Shown here: piece by piece, positions 10,885 through 22,655 of the stretch
Numbering within the stretch: position 1 is the stretch's first letter
Layout: each line of letters opens with the position of its first letter
Origin: Scolanthus callimorphus
Taxonomy: Eukaryota > Cnidaria > Anthozoa > Actiniaria > Edwardsiidae
DNA: 64,000 bases
Assembly (NCBI GenBank): GCA_033964015.1
Contig: CM066918.1
Coordinates: 21,721,387 to 21,785,386, forward strand
Reading direction: 5' to 3'
Position numbers and translations under genes: made by a program
Notes under the pieces: generated by a model
Seen by the model: only the letters and a program-made list of their open reading frames with translations
Told to the model about the DNA's origin: nothing
Database searches by the model: none

Positions 10885-11021
10885 TGTAATAGGATTTATG
10901 TTGGGATTTTTATTACTTATTGAACACTTGATGAACATACACTGTAAGCCGCCATCTTGCTACACGAGAGGGTCCAGTCCCACGCGGCCAACTGACATGG
11001 GCAATAGGATGGCCTATGACA
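10885..11021 (-). repeat. 5' LTR of the Ty3/gypsy element
   Basis: Direct repeat of 6109-6245 with one base difference that I can find. At 137 bp this is short for a Ty3/gypsy LTR. Confidence 0.9.
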
Positions 11022-11026
11022 CATTG

Positions 11027-12780
11027 TCTGACACAAGGAAGGAATGCTCGTCTCTTTTATTGCGGCCTTGGAGATGGAGTGGAAGAGTGGAGTTGGAGAC
11101 GTAGAAATATTGAAGTTTTGCGATGGAACTGACTTTGCTGTCAGCGAAAGCTGACTTGCGATGGCATAAAACCAAAACTTGGCTGCAAATTATGCTTGGA
11201 AGCCATGAGCTCTATTGCTAAATTTCACCACTTGCTGCATCTGGCTGTGATGGTAGTGTTCTTCATGTTTGAAGAGAGTGGAGTTTGATAGATATGTATG
11301 AGCAGAGGTGATTTTCAAGATGGCGGCATGTCGTTTCACTATCAGCTGTGAATTTGCGAAACACTTTCATCCAGCTTTGTGTTAACTGGGAAGTGTTCTT
11401 ATGATCACTTTAGACTTCAGCTCTTCTACCACATTGTCTACCGGAAAGCATGTAAAATCATCATCTTTCATTTTGTGGAATTTGCTGTTGTTTGTTTTTC
11501 GGTGGACTCGGATTCCTGGACTCGGGACCGGAATTTTGCACCAGACGTGCTGGATTATTCCCTTGAAAATCATACATACTTATTGTTGTGAAACTGATAT
11601 CATACTCTGGAAAATCGACAGATAAAAAGGTACTGTAAATATTTAAAGTTTTATACATAGTTTTGTCTTTGTTTCTTGTTTTTCTTTTCAAGCAGAAGAA
11701 GAAAGGGGAGAATTTCCCCAAAATATTGCAGGAAGATGGTTTATCAACAGCATTTTGACCCTTGAAGACCATCAGAAAGAAACAATATTGTTCAAGAAAA
11801 TGTGAGCCACTGCTTTGAAACAGTATACCTATAGCTTGTAGTGTTTTAAAAGAATTACTAAAACTTGCTAAAATTGTGATTTCTCTAAAACATAACTGGC
11901 AAAAATGTATCCTAAGTTAACAGAAGTCTCCTTTGCTCTGGTCCAAACGTATCCTCAACCAGATGTCATATAACACTTGTATCTAGCTAGTGTGATGCAA
12001 CCTGTATGAGACTTATCTGGGGCTATGTTGCTCACACCTCTCTTTTGCAGATGAAACTTTTCGACTGGAGAGAAGGCGAGTCGGTAAACTCAGGCTAGCA
12101 GAAATAGAAATATTAGATAAAACATGACTTGCTTCTCAAGTACAAAAAAACCCAGCAATTTTTCAATCACTTCAGCCACATAAACCCTTAAAAAATTTAA
12201 GATTTTATTCTTTACAACTAAAAGAGCATATGACCAGTTTTAGTACCTAGCGAAAGCCCTTTCGAAATATGAAGAATGCCATTTACAGCTCCTTGATATC
12301 TTTTTTGGTTCCCAAGATATTGAGGTGTTCCTGATTCTGAGTGATGGCATCATCATGTTGACTTAACTAGGGGCTGAAATACAAAATATTAGATATTAGG
12401 TATTTCATAACATGATGACATCATCATTCCGAATCAGGAAACCTCATTATTATGTTCTTAATATTATTGGTATTTTCCCATGGGCTTTCCCATTTTCCCA
12501 TCAGCATGATAGTAATAACAAACATTTAGTTGTAATGTCAACAACAGCATGACGCAACATCGACAGCGAAAAGTTTTCCCTGTGCTCTTTAAATTCGTGT
12601 CTCAGCCCTTCCGTACGTTCCATTTCTGCCAACGCCCATGCATCTGTACACCTTGGACGAACAAGACCCTTGCAAATAGCTTCCGTACGCATTGCGTACC
12701 TATGTTTTTTATATGTCGTCCCCCCCCCCCCCCAAGTGCATATGTACATATATATGCTCCAAGTGCATATGCACTTCTGA
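11027..12780. other. No gene recognised
   Basis: AT-rich DNA between the gypsy element and a LINE remnant. Short open frames show no domain, compositional bias or convincing splice structure. A weak inverted feature lies around 12360-12440 (catcatgttgac / catgatgacatcatc). An unrecognised non-coding RNA cannot be excluded. Confidence 0.4.
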
Positions 12781-12784
12781 CATG

Positions 12785-13232
12785 AGACATTACTTAATGT
12801 CATTATTCTGGTTATTCCAAATGCTAGTCCCTTTATGCGAAAGGTGCGTTGGCCAGCAGCCGTTCTATACAATATTATTCATCAGATATTCAGGCGCAAG
12901 GCCATCCAAACACTTAGGCCTAGTACATAGGCCGCTCTTATCATGAGCCGATCCAACCTGTTGCCGTGAAATACGCAAAAATCGGGCCATTTAAATGGAT
13001 TCTACATTACCGGTCGATTACCGGTATGATTTAGAATAGTCTAGGTAACAAGCAGACCAGAAATGGACGAACAATATTGTTGGATCGAGATTTTGCAATT
13101 GGATCGGCTCATGATAAGAGCGGCGTATGTACTAGGCATTAGTTAAGTTAAAAACAGAGATCTTTTACATCAGTCCTTAAAGAAATCACCAACGCCTGTC
13201 TATGATATAATTGTTCTAGGAAGCCAGTTTAT
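12785..13232 (-). pseudogene. Decayed LINE reverse-transcriptase C-terminus, split by a MITE
   Basis: Minus-strand pieces read KCLDGLAPEYL, the motif found near the end of many L2/Jockey-type LINE ORF2 proteins, with a NWLPRTIIS-like piece about 60 codons upstream. Stops and frameshifts are present. Taking out the MITE at 12917-13138 and one TTA joins the frame across the gap. Only a non-functional fragment remains. Confidence 0.5.
12917..13138. mobile_element. PIF/Harbinger-like MITE, 222 bp, TTA duplication
   Basis: Terminal inverted repeats of about 38 bp (gcctagtacata then cgctcttatcatgagccgat) with one or two differences are flanked by TTA (12914-12916 and 13139-13141). Three-base TWA duplications are the PIF/Harbinger signature. 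It is inserted in a LINE fragment. Confidence 0.75.
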
Positions 13233-13239
13233 CTCGCGG

Positions 13240-14800
13240 AGAAAAGGCTTCATGGTCAAACTTTCGAGAGTTCATTCATGCATCAGTCCAATCGAATTTT
13301 TTTCGCAAAAATAATTGACCATGTTTAAATAATAAATAGAATAATAGATGGACGCGCTCACCCGTGAGATATCAAAATTTGAACTCGAAGATAAATCCCA
13401 TCCGCGCGCGCTATGTATTCATTATACAGATAAAGATAGGGAAAAGTGCAATGTAAGCAAGGGACTCACTTTCATATTCACGAGTAGCCAACAGCATATG
13501 GCTTGGATTGTTTGCTTTGATAGTACTCGGGCGATGGGACAAAAATATGTCCGCCTCGGCGCCTCGATTTCTCGCCGCCGGAGCTCACTCAGAACGAACA
13601 AACATAGACGGATACGCAGGCAAGGTGTTGAAAATCTTCGAATTTTACAAGTGTTGCGAGAAAAAAAAAAAGGTCATGAACGGCTCATCGAAAAAAGACA
13701 TCAGTCTTCACAGACTGGAATAGAAATAACGTGCAACGAAAACAAGACCAGGCGATACGTCATGAGCCCGCCCTCGCCTATGGATGTCATGTTTATCCTC
13801 TTGCCAGATACGTTATATTCCACGTTAACGTTAATTGATTAGTATATACAACCAATTTGCCTATTTGTGATAGCTCATATATCACTTTGCCTAAAATCCA
13901 CGACAACGGCGTTAAAAGATAGCCCCACATTACGCACAGTAATATGAACGTGCAACAATACGAAACGACGGATGTCAGCTTCGCTACTACACAACATGAA
14001 CATCTATTTCACCACTATTCCCTGTCCCTTTTTGAGCAAACATCGTGAAAATTGATAACGAGCTAAAAAGGAAATATGCCAAGAAAGGGACAAGAACGAT
14101 AATTAAAACTTCTGTTTGCTCACGTATGAATACGGCGAAGGAGTAACTCTTCCTGTTGAGATCAATTCATAAGTACCCCTGAACGGTGCCGCGCCCGCTG
14201 TGCTTTTCAAATTAAACTGCGGGGAATCAAACTAACCTGTTTTATAAAAGAGATTGCTACGTTCAAAATTAAGGTTATATTCTAGGAGTGAAAACCTGTC
14301 ATGCTACAATAATGTCTTAATATTTCCTGCAACTGACAAAATGCGCAGCTGTTTAAACACAATTTTGAGCGAAAACTGATGAATGGAAAAATCCTGAATG
14401 CGTAATTAAACGCAATCAATATCTAGTATTAATTCCTTTAAGATGTTATGAATCCGTCATATAAAGAATACATAGAATTCAACTACTAGGCATACTAACG
14501 GCTCTGAGTTTGCGCACGATTTAAGGCCCTAGCCGCTGCAGTGTACTGAGAACTAAGCTCAAAAACAACTTTTCTAGTCATCCCCGGCTTGAATACACAA
14601 AGCGGACGAAACAAGTCAGTACCACATATGCAGGGCAGCAAAATCAGTTTTCATCTTCTACGGAAGTGTTGAATCTTTATGCCTCATATCACAAGCCGAA
14701 AGCCAAATCTGATTATGCCTTGAGATATACCGTGCATTAACGTAAAACACTATCACAACCAGCTTCAATAATAACTTTGATAAACTGTTCGACCATCGTC
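13240..14800. other. No gene recognised; upstream region of the PAN/fibrinogen-like gene
   Basis: A 164-codon open frame (13348-13842) lies here, but it is arginine- and lysine-rich, has no domain I recognise and spans a purine run, so I do not call it. The promoter of the gene at 14826 should lie in the last part; I see no clear TATA element. Confidence 0.35.
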
Positions 14801-14825
14801 ATACACGGCAATACGTAATACCGCC

Positions 14826-17800
14826 ATGTCGAAATTTCTCGCTTGCAAATGGACAGTCCTACAACGAATGCTATTTCTGCACTGGGCTTTCAACTTTCTG
14901 TGCGTGAATGGAGTTTCAGTAACTTTTACAGACAGGTTTCTGTCTGGCCATGTGTTCAGCACAAGCTACGGGCAAGACTGGCTACAGTGTATACTGTTTT
15001 GCCGAAGCAACTCAGAGTGCGTTTCGTACAACTTTGACAAAAGTTCTGGAACCTGTGAGCTCAATAACCATGGTTTGTCAACCGAAATAGATGCAGAGCT
15101 TGCGCTGACACGAGCTTCTGAGTTCATATTTCATCAGATAAGGGTATGTTATTCATTCTCCAAAGATTTGTGGTGGTTTATTATGTTATAATTTAATATG
15201 TTCGACATATATTGAATTCACTTGTTTTTTACTCTGTTGTAATATAAACTGGAAAAAAGAACGGAAACAGAATTTGAAAAAAATCTGGTTGCTTCAGGCA
15301 ACGCCATGTATATTGGAAGGTTTCATCGTTAGTTGTTTCCACTACCGTCTCGTTTGCATTTAGTTTGCATTTAGTTAGAACTTGTTGAAAATGGTATATA
15401 TTAATAACGTTCAGTTCTCGGTTGAGTAAACAAAGTTAAAAAAATCGAATAACTCCTTCTTTTCCCTTTGCCCGAAATTTCTGGAATAACTTTCAGATGT
15501 AAGGGAAGATTTTCTTCTATCCCCAAAATAGCATTTGCTTTATTACGTGACCGAGCGAAAAAGCTTGTTTATTTAACAGCCTCTGAGTGCACGATGGTCA
15601 TTTAACAACGGAGTAACATTTAACGCTAACTAAAAACCCATTAGACAAATTAGACAAATTTAAAAATTTGCCTTGAAAGGAATTTTAGCGGCTCTGCTGC
15701 GCATAAGTACACCTCGGTTGTTAAGGTGTTGCGAACACTCTGATTGGTTATTTCCAAAGACCTGTCATCCTTGACTCAAGGGCAAGAAACCTTCCAAGAT
15801 CCGTTATTCAGGCTTTGACGATAAAACAGATGCCTTAGCCCGATTCCTGCGCTCTGGCGTCGTTAATATTTCCCTGGATGGATTAGGGTTTAAGGGGTTG
15901 TGCTTAAACTTTTCCATATCCCGTAGACTAAGATTCCGCAAAAAATATTCATTCGTAAAATTAAATAAGCTTTTTTTACAATGATCGCACACAATAAGTT
16001 TTAATGCTGATTTGTTCTGTAACATTTCAGTTTTATTTTCCATTTAGTCTCAAGAGATACGACTATCTTTTTCAAAGGCGCTCGCCAGGAGATATGCAAA
16101 TGAAAATTTTCAAACATTTGGAGATCCATCATTAAAGTTTCTAGACATTTCCCCATTAATATTTAATTTGACCGAATTCTATTTTTGTTTCTATTTATCG
16201 CTAGCAATGTGTTCATCCAGTAAGACGATTAATTCGTATGTGTAAGAGGCATTAACATTCAATGTGATTTCGACCCAAATACCCTTATCTTTAATTCCGT
16301 CCACTATTAGCCACCATTGAGATCAATTTAAATTGATAATATCACGAACTAATGTGCTTGATCAATCTCTCTTAAATTCTTATATAACGTTATTATTAGT
16401 TAAAAGCTTTGAAACAAAGAAACGACTGCAATTAGTGGAGCGATAATAAATGTTTATACGCAAGTTTCTTAATTTCAACGTCAACGCAAAAGAACGAATA
16501 ATCAGCGGGAAATGAGAAAAGACTATCGCAAAGAAAAAAGAAACACAAATAGAAAAATAGACTCTGAAATGGGTGGAAAAGCGGTTTTTCAAGCTCCCCG
16601 AAGCAATTTGTCAACTAAAGAGGAGAAGAGGTAAAACAAATAACCGGCAGGACAGGTTATTTGAGTTTTTGCTAGACGTCTGTTCCTTTGTTTTGGGCGT
16701 CAGGATGAAATACTAATAAAGCTAAAACTGTGGGGCTTTATTTGAGTTTTTGCTAGACGTCTGTTCCTTTGTTTTGGGTGTCAGGATGAAATACTTATAA
16801 AGCTAAAACTGTGGGGCTTCGATACCTGTATAGAGAGCCCTGAATATCTTCTGTGCATGCGCGTTGCTAAATAGAGGCCTTCCTCTATGTATTGACGCAT
16901 GCGCGGAAAATATAAGGCCCATGAAACGAGACTGATAGGGTTAATGTCATCCTCGTACCCAGAGCTCCTCAGCTCGCTCGTCACTTTGCGGGGGATGCTT
17001 TGGTAGGAAGCCATTGACGCATGCGCGAGATTGATACGGAGCCGTTGAGAGAAATAACATTCTGTGTTTGCAATCTGATTGGTTTGGAGATGAATGGTCG
17101 CGATGATCATGCTCTTCATTTTCACATTTCTAGACTCTCAACGTCCTATTGTTTCCTATATTATTAGCCATCTGGTTCCAAGAGAGTTCCTCGTAAATTT
17201 GCCAGTACCGACAACCAGTGCGAGTGTCGATGTCCACAATCGGCGTGCACACCCAATCCAAGTAAGTGATTCACCTTATTCATACACGCCTACTTGGAAA
17301 GAATCTCAAAAGGGTGTCCTCTGATTTTGTGTGGTCCTCTGATTTTTGTGTGGCCTCTTACACACGAACGCAAGCGCAAGCGAAGGACGCAAGCGCAAAG
17401 TAAGTGTATATAAACCACAGCGATGCAAGTGCAAGCGCAAGCCTAAAATCAACGTTTATTAGTTTGCTTGCGCTCGCGTTCGCTTGATTTACACCAGACG
17501 CAAGTAAAAGCCAAGGCCAAGGGAACGCAACGTCTCCATTTCCTCGCGCTTGCGTCTGCGCTTGCGTCTTTGATTGGTTCTAGTGTAAACTACGCAAGGG
17601 AAATGTATGTTTGATATCCTTGCGCTTGCATCTGCGCTTGCGTTCGTGTGTAAAACCAGCCCGTATATACCATACCGTAATAAAGTGATCAAAATTTTTG
17701 TGGACTCACGAGGCTGAGCCGAGTGGCTCCGCAGTACATTTTGACCAGTTTATTGCGTCATTCCGTATAAGAGGACTTACCATGGAAATGTCAGAGGACA

Positions 17801-20800
17801 TTTGTTTTTCTACCACAACAAAAAGTGAAAAATAAAAACCGAAACAGCGCACGCACGACCAAACGGCTCACGCGTGGATAGATAGATGCGTGCGCAGCCA
17901 GACGGTGTTTTCATTGGTTCTTTTAGCGCGCGCACTGATGATGGCGTGTTCCCTTTGGTACATACGTTTAGCAGAAAGCAGATCAGAATTCGAGAAATGC
18001 ACCCGTTGGGGTATAAACAGAAATATAAAACAGGTATAAACAGGTATAACACATAAATTAAGAGCCACCTTCGTCTTTCTCTCGCCCTATGTCTTCGTCA
18101 AGCTTTTCTAATGAATACACATTACTTGTTTTAACGCAGAAATAGTTTCTTAGCTCTGGTCTCGTTTCGAAATTCACAATAACTAAAAATCCTTTGATAC
18201 TTGGGATGATGGTGGAACAATTTCTTCAGCTGGTTTCATGTAATAATTATCGGGACCTATCACATGCTCTTGCACAATGACGCGCGCATTAGTGATCGCG
18301 CCAAAAGTATGACGCGCTTTATCAAACATCTGGTAAATATCAAATCTAATCCTGTAAATCTCTGTAAATGTCCTTTCTAGATGTCGGCAATCGATATCTA
18401 CCTGTCTCATGTAAAGACCTACAGTCTAAAAGGTACGTAGAATGGTCTGCACTTCGGCCCGTTTCAAACGTCGAACCTCATTCTGGTCGCAATAAAAGTC
18501 AATTTCCCATTGTTTAGTTAATTGGAGCTATTGTCTTGAGTTCATTTGCATTAAGAACGGCACTATCTGCCGTGCCAACGCCGTGCCTCGCTTACAATTT
18601 TTGAAACCTTCCTGCGCTCGTGAAATCAGGGCTGAGGACTTTAATTTAGATCTTATGCCCTGAAGAACAGGATCTATCAAAAGGAACGTCTTGTGTTCTC
18701 CAGGCGAACAGCTCTTAATGATGGAGCATACGACATTCAGATCCCACCACGCGCAGACAAGGTACGCGTCTACTGTCACATGAAGGAAGACAGCGCTTGC
18801 GGAGGTGGAGGATGGACGCTGGTCATGAAGATCAACGGCTCAAAGGTATCAAATCGTTGTCAGTCTTGAGTTAATGTAGATGTAGTAGACGAAGCTTACA
18901 GTACATATTTGCCAATTTTCGATAATCGTTTTCCAGCTTTATGCACCCAGAGGGCGTGGGAGAGGGGTAAGGGATGAACTGTGAAGGAGAATCCGCCTAT
19001 CCGTGTGCACAGAATCAATCGACAAGAGTTTACTGATCCGGATTCATCAGTTACTTACAGGGGTTTCAAGAATGTAAAGTGAATCCGAGACCCGTACATT
19101 AAAGAATTGAAAATCCGAAAGATTTAGCCTAGAACGAAGCTGTTATCCGCGATCCATTGTGCTTTTAAAACCCCCCACCCCATGTTGAACCATTTATTGG
19201 CGTATTGAAAACTGGTATACTTTTGGTTGAATTTGTGTGACATAAATGACTGTATTTCTTGTCTAATAACTGGAGTCTCATCATCTATTGAACTTCTGGA
19301 ACTTTCCCTTTTGCAGTCAACATTTCTTTACGAGTCAAGTTACTGGCTCAACAAGGACACCTATCAGCCTGAAGAAGGCGAAAGCCTCTCTCGCAAAGAG
19401 ACAAAACTACAAACCTACTGGGCGTTACCCTTCACTGAGATATGTCTTGGCATGGCTGTAGAGCGGGAAGTGCGGTGGCTTAAGGTACCCTTCAAGGCCA
19501 AGTCATTATATGACGTCATCAGCCCTGGGGCAGGCGCGAGAACTAATATCACCCTGGACTCATGGAGATCACTCATTAACTCGTCCTCCATACAGGTAAG
19601 CACAACTTTGTCGAGACATTATACACTCTCCCTTTAGAGCGGATTTCAGATGAGTGTCGAAAACGCAAATACAAAAACCACGAGCCAATCAGGAGTGGAA
19701 GCCAATTTAGCAACAAACCAATCAGGAGGCGAAGTTAGTCAGACTTGCCTTTAGTCATGACGTGAGCATTGGTGCGTTTTGATTTAGTTCGCAATTTCAT
19801 TGGCTGAAAGACGAAAGACTTTGCTCTCAACCAATAGAAACGCTGACTAGACGCAAGTCTGAAATCCTCTATCTACATAATATAACTGATACCATTTTAA
19901 AGAAACGTTACAGCTGAAAGTCTGTCGACAGATCGTTTTGGGGATACAAAGTTAAGTACAGGCGAGTTGAAATCCCCGTGCGAGTTTTTTTTGTTATATG
20001 AAGAGTATTTTCACTTTCTACAAGGAATGCACGGGGTACAAGGGGCCGCAGTCAATTAAAGTGACCGCGGATCGTAAGATAAACCTAAAGGCTGAATAAG
20101 AAAAACACTGCGTGGAAGTTTTATAACTATTGGATAAGCGGGCTAAGAAGAATGTTACCTGTTTCCTGTCTTTTCCATGCCATGCCATGCCATGCAGTGG
20201 CACACATAAGGCCTCGATTAAAAAACGTCATTTGACCCTGCCTTCCGCTGCCTTCTAAGAAAAAAATCCGAAAGCTGGTAAGGGGCAACATAGACAGACA
20301 GATTTATTTTGGCACCTTAGAACAGTACATAAGTGTTGGTTCAAATAACTATTTACTATATAACTTAACTATTTACCATGCGTTGTAGCTAGCCATACAT
20401 TTTTAGATTTAGATTTTTAACAAATTTTTGTTTTTATTTTTACTGAAGAAGGCCGAATGGTCGAAACGTCTATAAATTTTTATTAATAGCTATGTGTTGG
20501 TAGTTTTGTATCCAGTTAGTCTTCCATATTCAAGTTTTCTACAAAACGCCTGTGAATCAATTTTTGATCCACGTAGCTAGACTAGTCGGTTGGCCTGAGG
20601 CATTTGGGCTTTTTGATTCCAATTTAACTTAACTATTTACTATATAACTATAACTATACTTAGTATATAGTACCAAATCAGTGAATAGTCATTTTCGCGC
20701 GCTCTGATTGGTTCCTGAAATAGTAGCTATCCAACACGATTTACTGTTTTGAGAAAACGCTGAACATGGCGGCTCGTTTCGCGCGCGATACTGCGTTTTC

Positions 20801-21764
20801 AACTTAATCCACCGTATGTTATTCTACTGATTTGGTATATACTAAAACAACTATCCCCCTCAGGGTCGACGCTTCGCGTCTCGGTATATATCCATTGTTA
20901 ACTATAGCTATACATTTATACCATACATTTGTATAGATGTGTAACTATCTATCCCCCCCCCTCAAATCCTGGCTATGCCCCTGACTCCTCCTTCTTTTGG
21001 GAGTCCATGTCAATGCAGCCCATTACATTTGTATAGATGTGTAACTATCTATCCCCCCCCCCCCTCAAATCCTGGCTATGCCCCTGACTCCTCCTTCTTT
21101 TGAGAGTCCATGTCAATGCAGCCCATTACATTTGTATAGATGTGTAACTATCTATCCCCCCCCCCCCCTCAAATCCTGGCTATGTCCCTGACTCCTCCTT
21201 CTTTTGGGAGTCCACGTCAATGCAGCCCGCTGATATGCAGTTCCCTTCCGGAGTAAGTGCCCAATGAACTTCCATCCTCCTTTCCTAACATCCCAACAGA
21301 GCCCCCCCCCCCCCTCACATCCTGGCTATGCCCCTCACTCCTCCTTCTTTTGGGAGTCCACGTCAATGAAGCCCGCTGATATGCAGTTCCCTTCCGGAGT
21401 AAGTGCCCAATGAACTTCCATCCTCCTTTCCTAACATCCCAACAGAGCGGTCCGATGTCCATGTCTGCCGTATGTTTCAAGGAAAAATGATTGAAAAACT
21501 TATTTTTGTTTTCAATTTCAGACCTCCTGCACTAAACAGGGGTTCAATACAAGAGTCACAGAAAACGACACTCATGCCAAGGCTCGAATCGGTATTATTG
21601 GATTTTCGGACGTTAAGTGTACTTCATCGCAATCTCGGATAGGATTCGGCACTTCGGGAACATTTTACGGTATGAAGAAATCCGCATGCGGAAACGAAGC
21701 CCAAAATAAACCAGATAACGGCGTCAAGTCAATACCAGCCTTTGGTTATATAATGGTCAAATAA
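14826..21764 (+). CDS. Secreted PAN/apple plus fibrinogen-like protein (coral skeletal-matrix type), complete, six exons
   Basis: Exons: 14826-15143, 17168-17261, 18381-18432, 18704-18845, 19317-19595, 21522-21764. All are GT-AG and the phases match at every junction (0,1,2,0,0), giving 375 aa. Residues 15-30 (MLFLHWAFNFLCVNG) are a signal peptide; the mature start may use Met15. Residues about 36-106 form a PAN/apple domain with paired Cys (LQCILFCRSNSECVSYNF). A short Cys-rich linker follows (NQCECRCPQSACTPNP). Residues 148-375 are fibrinogen-like: SCKDL, AYDIQIP, VRVYCHMK, CGGGGWTLVMKING (187-200), and a C-terminal section with GFSDVKC and SACGNE. This layout is that of anthozoan proteins named uncharacterized skeletal organic matrix protein 5-like; that identity is from memory and unverified. 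Role: extracellular matrix or adhesion. The domain reading is firm; the exact name is not. Confidence 0.85.
15805..16657. other. Intron 1 interior; no gene
   Basis: AT-rich intron sequence. The opposite-strand open frames show no domain. I see no defined repeat apart from the tandem duplication that follows. Confidence 0.4.
16658..16818. repeat. Two-copy tandem duplication, ~80-bp unit
   Basis: The unit starting ttatttgagtttttgctaga and ending aaaactgtggggc occurs twice head to tail with about two base differences. It lies in intron 1 of the PAN/fibrinogen-like gene. Confidence 0.85.
16945..17055. mobile_element. Partial cattctcg-family element
   Basis: Contains cgtacccagagctcctcagc, gcgggggatgctttggta and gcatgcgcgagattgat, the left-half landmarks of the family at 4377 and 61252. 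The right end is missing. It sits about 110 bp upstream of exon 2. Confidence 0.55.
17350..17652. mobile_element. Foldback MITE rich in acgcaagcgcaag repeats
   Basis: Inverted ends (cacacgaacgcaagcgcaag and its complement) enclose many variants of the 13-mer acgcaagcgcaag in both orientations. TTA on the left and TAA on the right flank it. It lies in intron 2. Confidence 0.65.
17666..17815. repeat. Diverged palindrome, same family as 36154-36340
   Basis: Shares gtggactcacgaggc-gccgagtggctccg and the arms gtcctcttata and ataagaggac with the better-preserved copy at 36154-36340. It lies in intron 2. Confidence 0.6.
18449..18640. mobile_element. Truncated MITE, same family as 24135-24452
   Basis: Carries aacgtcgaac, ttgtcttgagttcatttgca, ggcactatctgccgtgccaa and gaaatcagggctgag, which match the 24.1-24.45 kb element in opposite orientation. 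It lies between exons 3 and 4. Confidence 0.6.
19637..19869. mobile_element. Mariner-like MITE copy, TA-flanked
   Basis: Begins gagcggatttcagatgagtg and ends cgcaagtctgaaatcctc, with TA on both sides. It starts about 40 bp after the exon 5 donor. Same family as 103-354. Confidence 0.65.
20925..21480. repeat. Tandem and segmental duplications with poly-C runs
   Basis: A unit of about 103 bp (acatttgtatagatgtgtaa, a C run, then cctggctatgcccctgactc and gagtccatgtcaatgcagcc) occurs three times. A different ~75-bp segment (ctgatatgcagttcccttcc ... catcccaacagagc) occurs twice, at 21228 and 21377. C-run length varies from about 9 to 12. It lies in intron 5, ending about 40 bp before exon 6. Confidence 0.8.
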
Positions 21765-22057
21765 GTGAGCTAAGGGGCGAGATGCAAGACTCAGTGATCA
21801 AGGACGTAGCTAAGGGGGATCCTAGGTTGCATGTGACCCCCCTTTTGGACAAAAAATAAAGTGAATATCATACAGTAGTTGTGACCCCTTTTCCAAATGC
21901 TGGCTACGCCCAAGGTGATACAGAATCGTTTCAAACAGCATGTACATAACTTTTACGCCAAAATGGTTTCCTAGAAAATTGTTGGGGCTCCCGCTATGGA
22001 GATTGCTAGAAGCCCCCAGTCCTCGCACCACATTATCTCACAACCGTTCAAAACACC

Positions 22058-22232
22058 ACCAGGGGATTTCTGCTAAACCCATCCATGAGAAAAGCTTAAT
22101 TTCCCAAGGCACACGCATGGGAAGTGTTCGGAATTCACATGGATAGCCATGGGAAATCCGAACATGTTCCATTCTTGTACACGGGAAATCATAAGCCTTT
22201 CCCATGGATGGGTTTATGCAGAAACTCCCTGT
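22058..22232. repeat. Imperfect palindromic repeat
   Basis: Ends caggggatttctgc and gcagaaactccctg are inverted, with aaacccatccatg and catggatgggttt inside. CAGGG ends suggest a hAT-type MITE, but no target duplication was found. Confidence 0.5.
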
Positions 22233-22551
22233 GTACAAGTGGACCATTGAAAGTACTACCGAAGTTGGGACAAGATAGCATAAACCAAAATGGCGGCCGT
22301 TTTAAAAATCAGATTTCCACAGAGAGAGCACCTTCACTTTGTGAACGTACAACGTTTCATTGTGTGCGGCCCCGATTACCATCCTCGGAGACCCTGGGTC
22401 CGATTACATGGAGCGGGCTGAAGACACAATCTCAGTCCAGTATTACATGAGCCGAGCTGCCTGATACATGAATCGTGGTTCTATTTCAATGAGTGAAACT
22501 GCTGAAAGCGCGCTCGCTGACTTTTCATAGAAGATCGGGATAGCCCGGTTG

Positions 22552-22655
22552 AGCGATTACATGAGAATTTTTCAGCTCGCTTTGCCGGAATTCCGAAGGG
22601 TTATTACCGAGATCTCGGCAAACTGAGCTGAAAATTTCCCATGTAATCGCGAGCC
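22552..22655. repeat. Palindrome
   Basis: cgattacatgagaatttttc is inverted against gaaaatttcccatgtaatcg, with a second inverted core (ttgccgg-aattc and gagatctcggcaa). No coding content. Confidence 0.5.

Larger units (their letters stand above)
6109..11021 (-). mobile_element. Complete Ty3/gypsy LTR retrotransposon
   Basis: Two 137-bp LTRs (6109-6245 and 10885-11021) start TG, end CA, and differ by one base that I can find (c at 6195 versus g at 10971). The whole is flanked by the 5-bp duplication cattg (6104-6108 and 11022-11026). Reading on the minus strand, a primer-binding site starting TGG follows the 5' LTR directly, and a purine tract lies against the 3' LTR. Order gag, protease, RT, RNase H, integrase is that of Ty3/gypsy (Metaviridae). 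Near-identical LTRs mean a recent insertion. Frame changes near 10735 and 7430 leave its activity uncertain. Confidence 0.93.

Noticed and set aside
11379..11772. Overlapping frames on both strands as a gene
   Set aside because: No domain, no conserved pattern and weak start contexts; both strands are open only because stops are sparse locally.
13348..13842. 164-codon open frame as a gene
   Set aside because: Basic, low-information sequence with no domain and no splice partners; it probably reads through repeat DNA.
18183..18410. 75-codon minus-strand frame overlapping exon 3
   Set aside because: The plus strand here has an acceptor, a phase-matched exon and a donor of the PAN/fibrinogen-like gene; the minus-strand frame shows no domain.
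20160..20200. Short catgc tandem repeat near ccatgccatgccatgccatg as a regulatory site
   Set aside because: A simple five-base repeat of four units; nothing ties it to a promoter.
20443..20470. Hammerhead-ribozyme-like core (ctgaaga ... gaaac)
   Set aside because: The two core boxes are present, but the stem between them (aggcc gaat ggtc) needs a bulged base next to the core and a G-U pair. I find no cleavage triplet with matching stems I and III.
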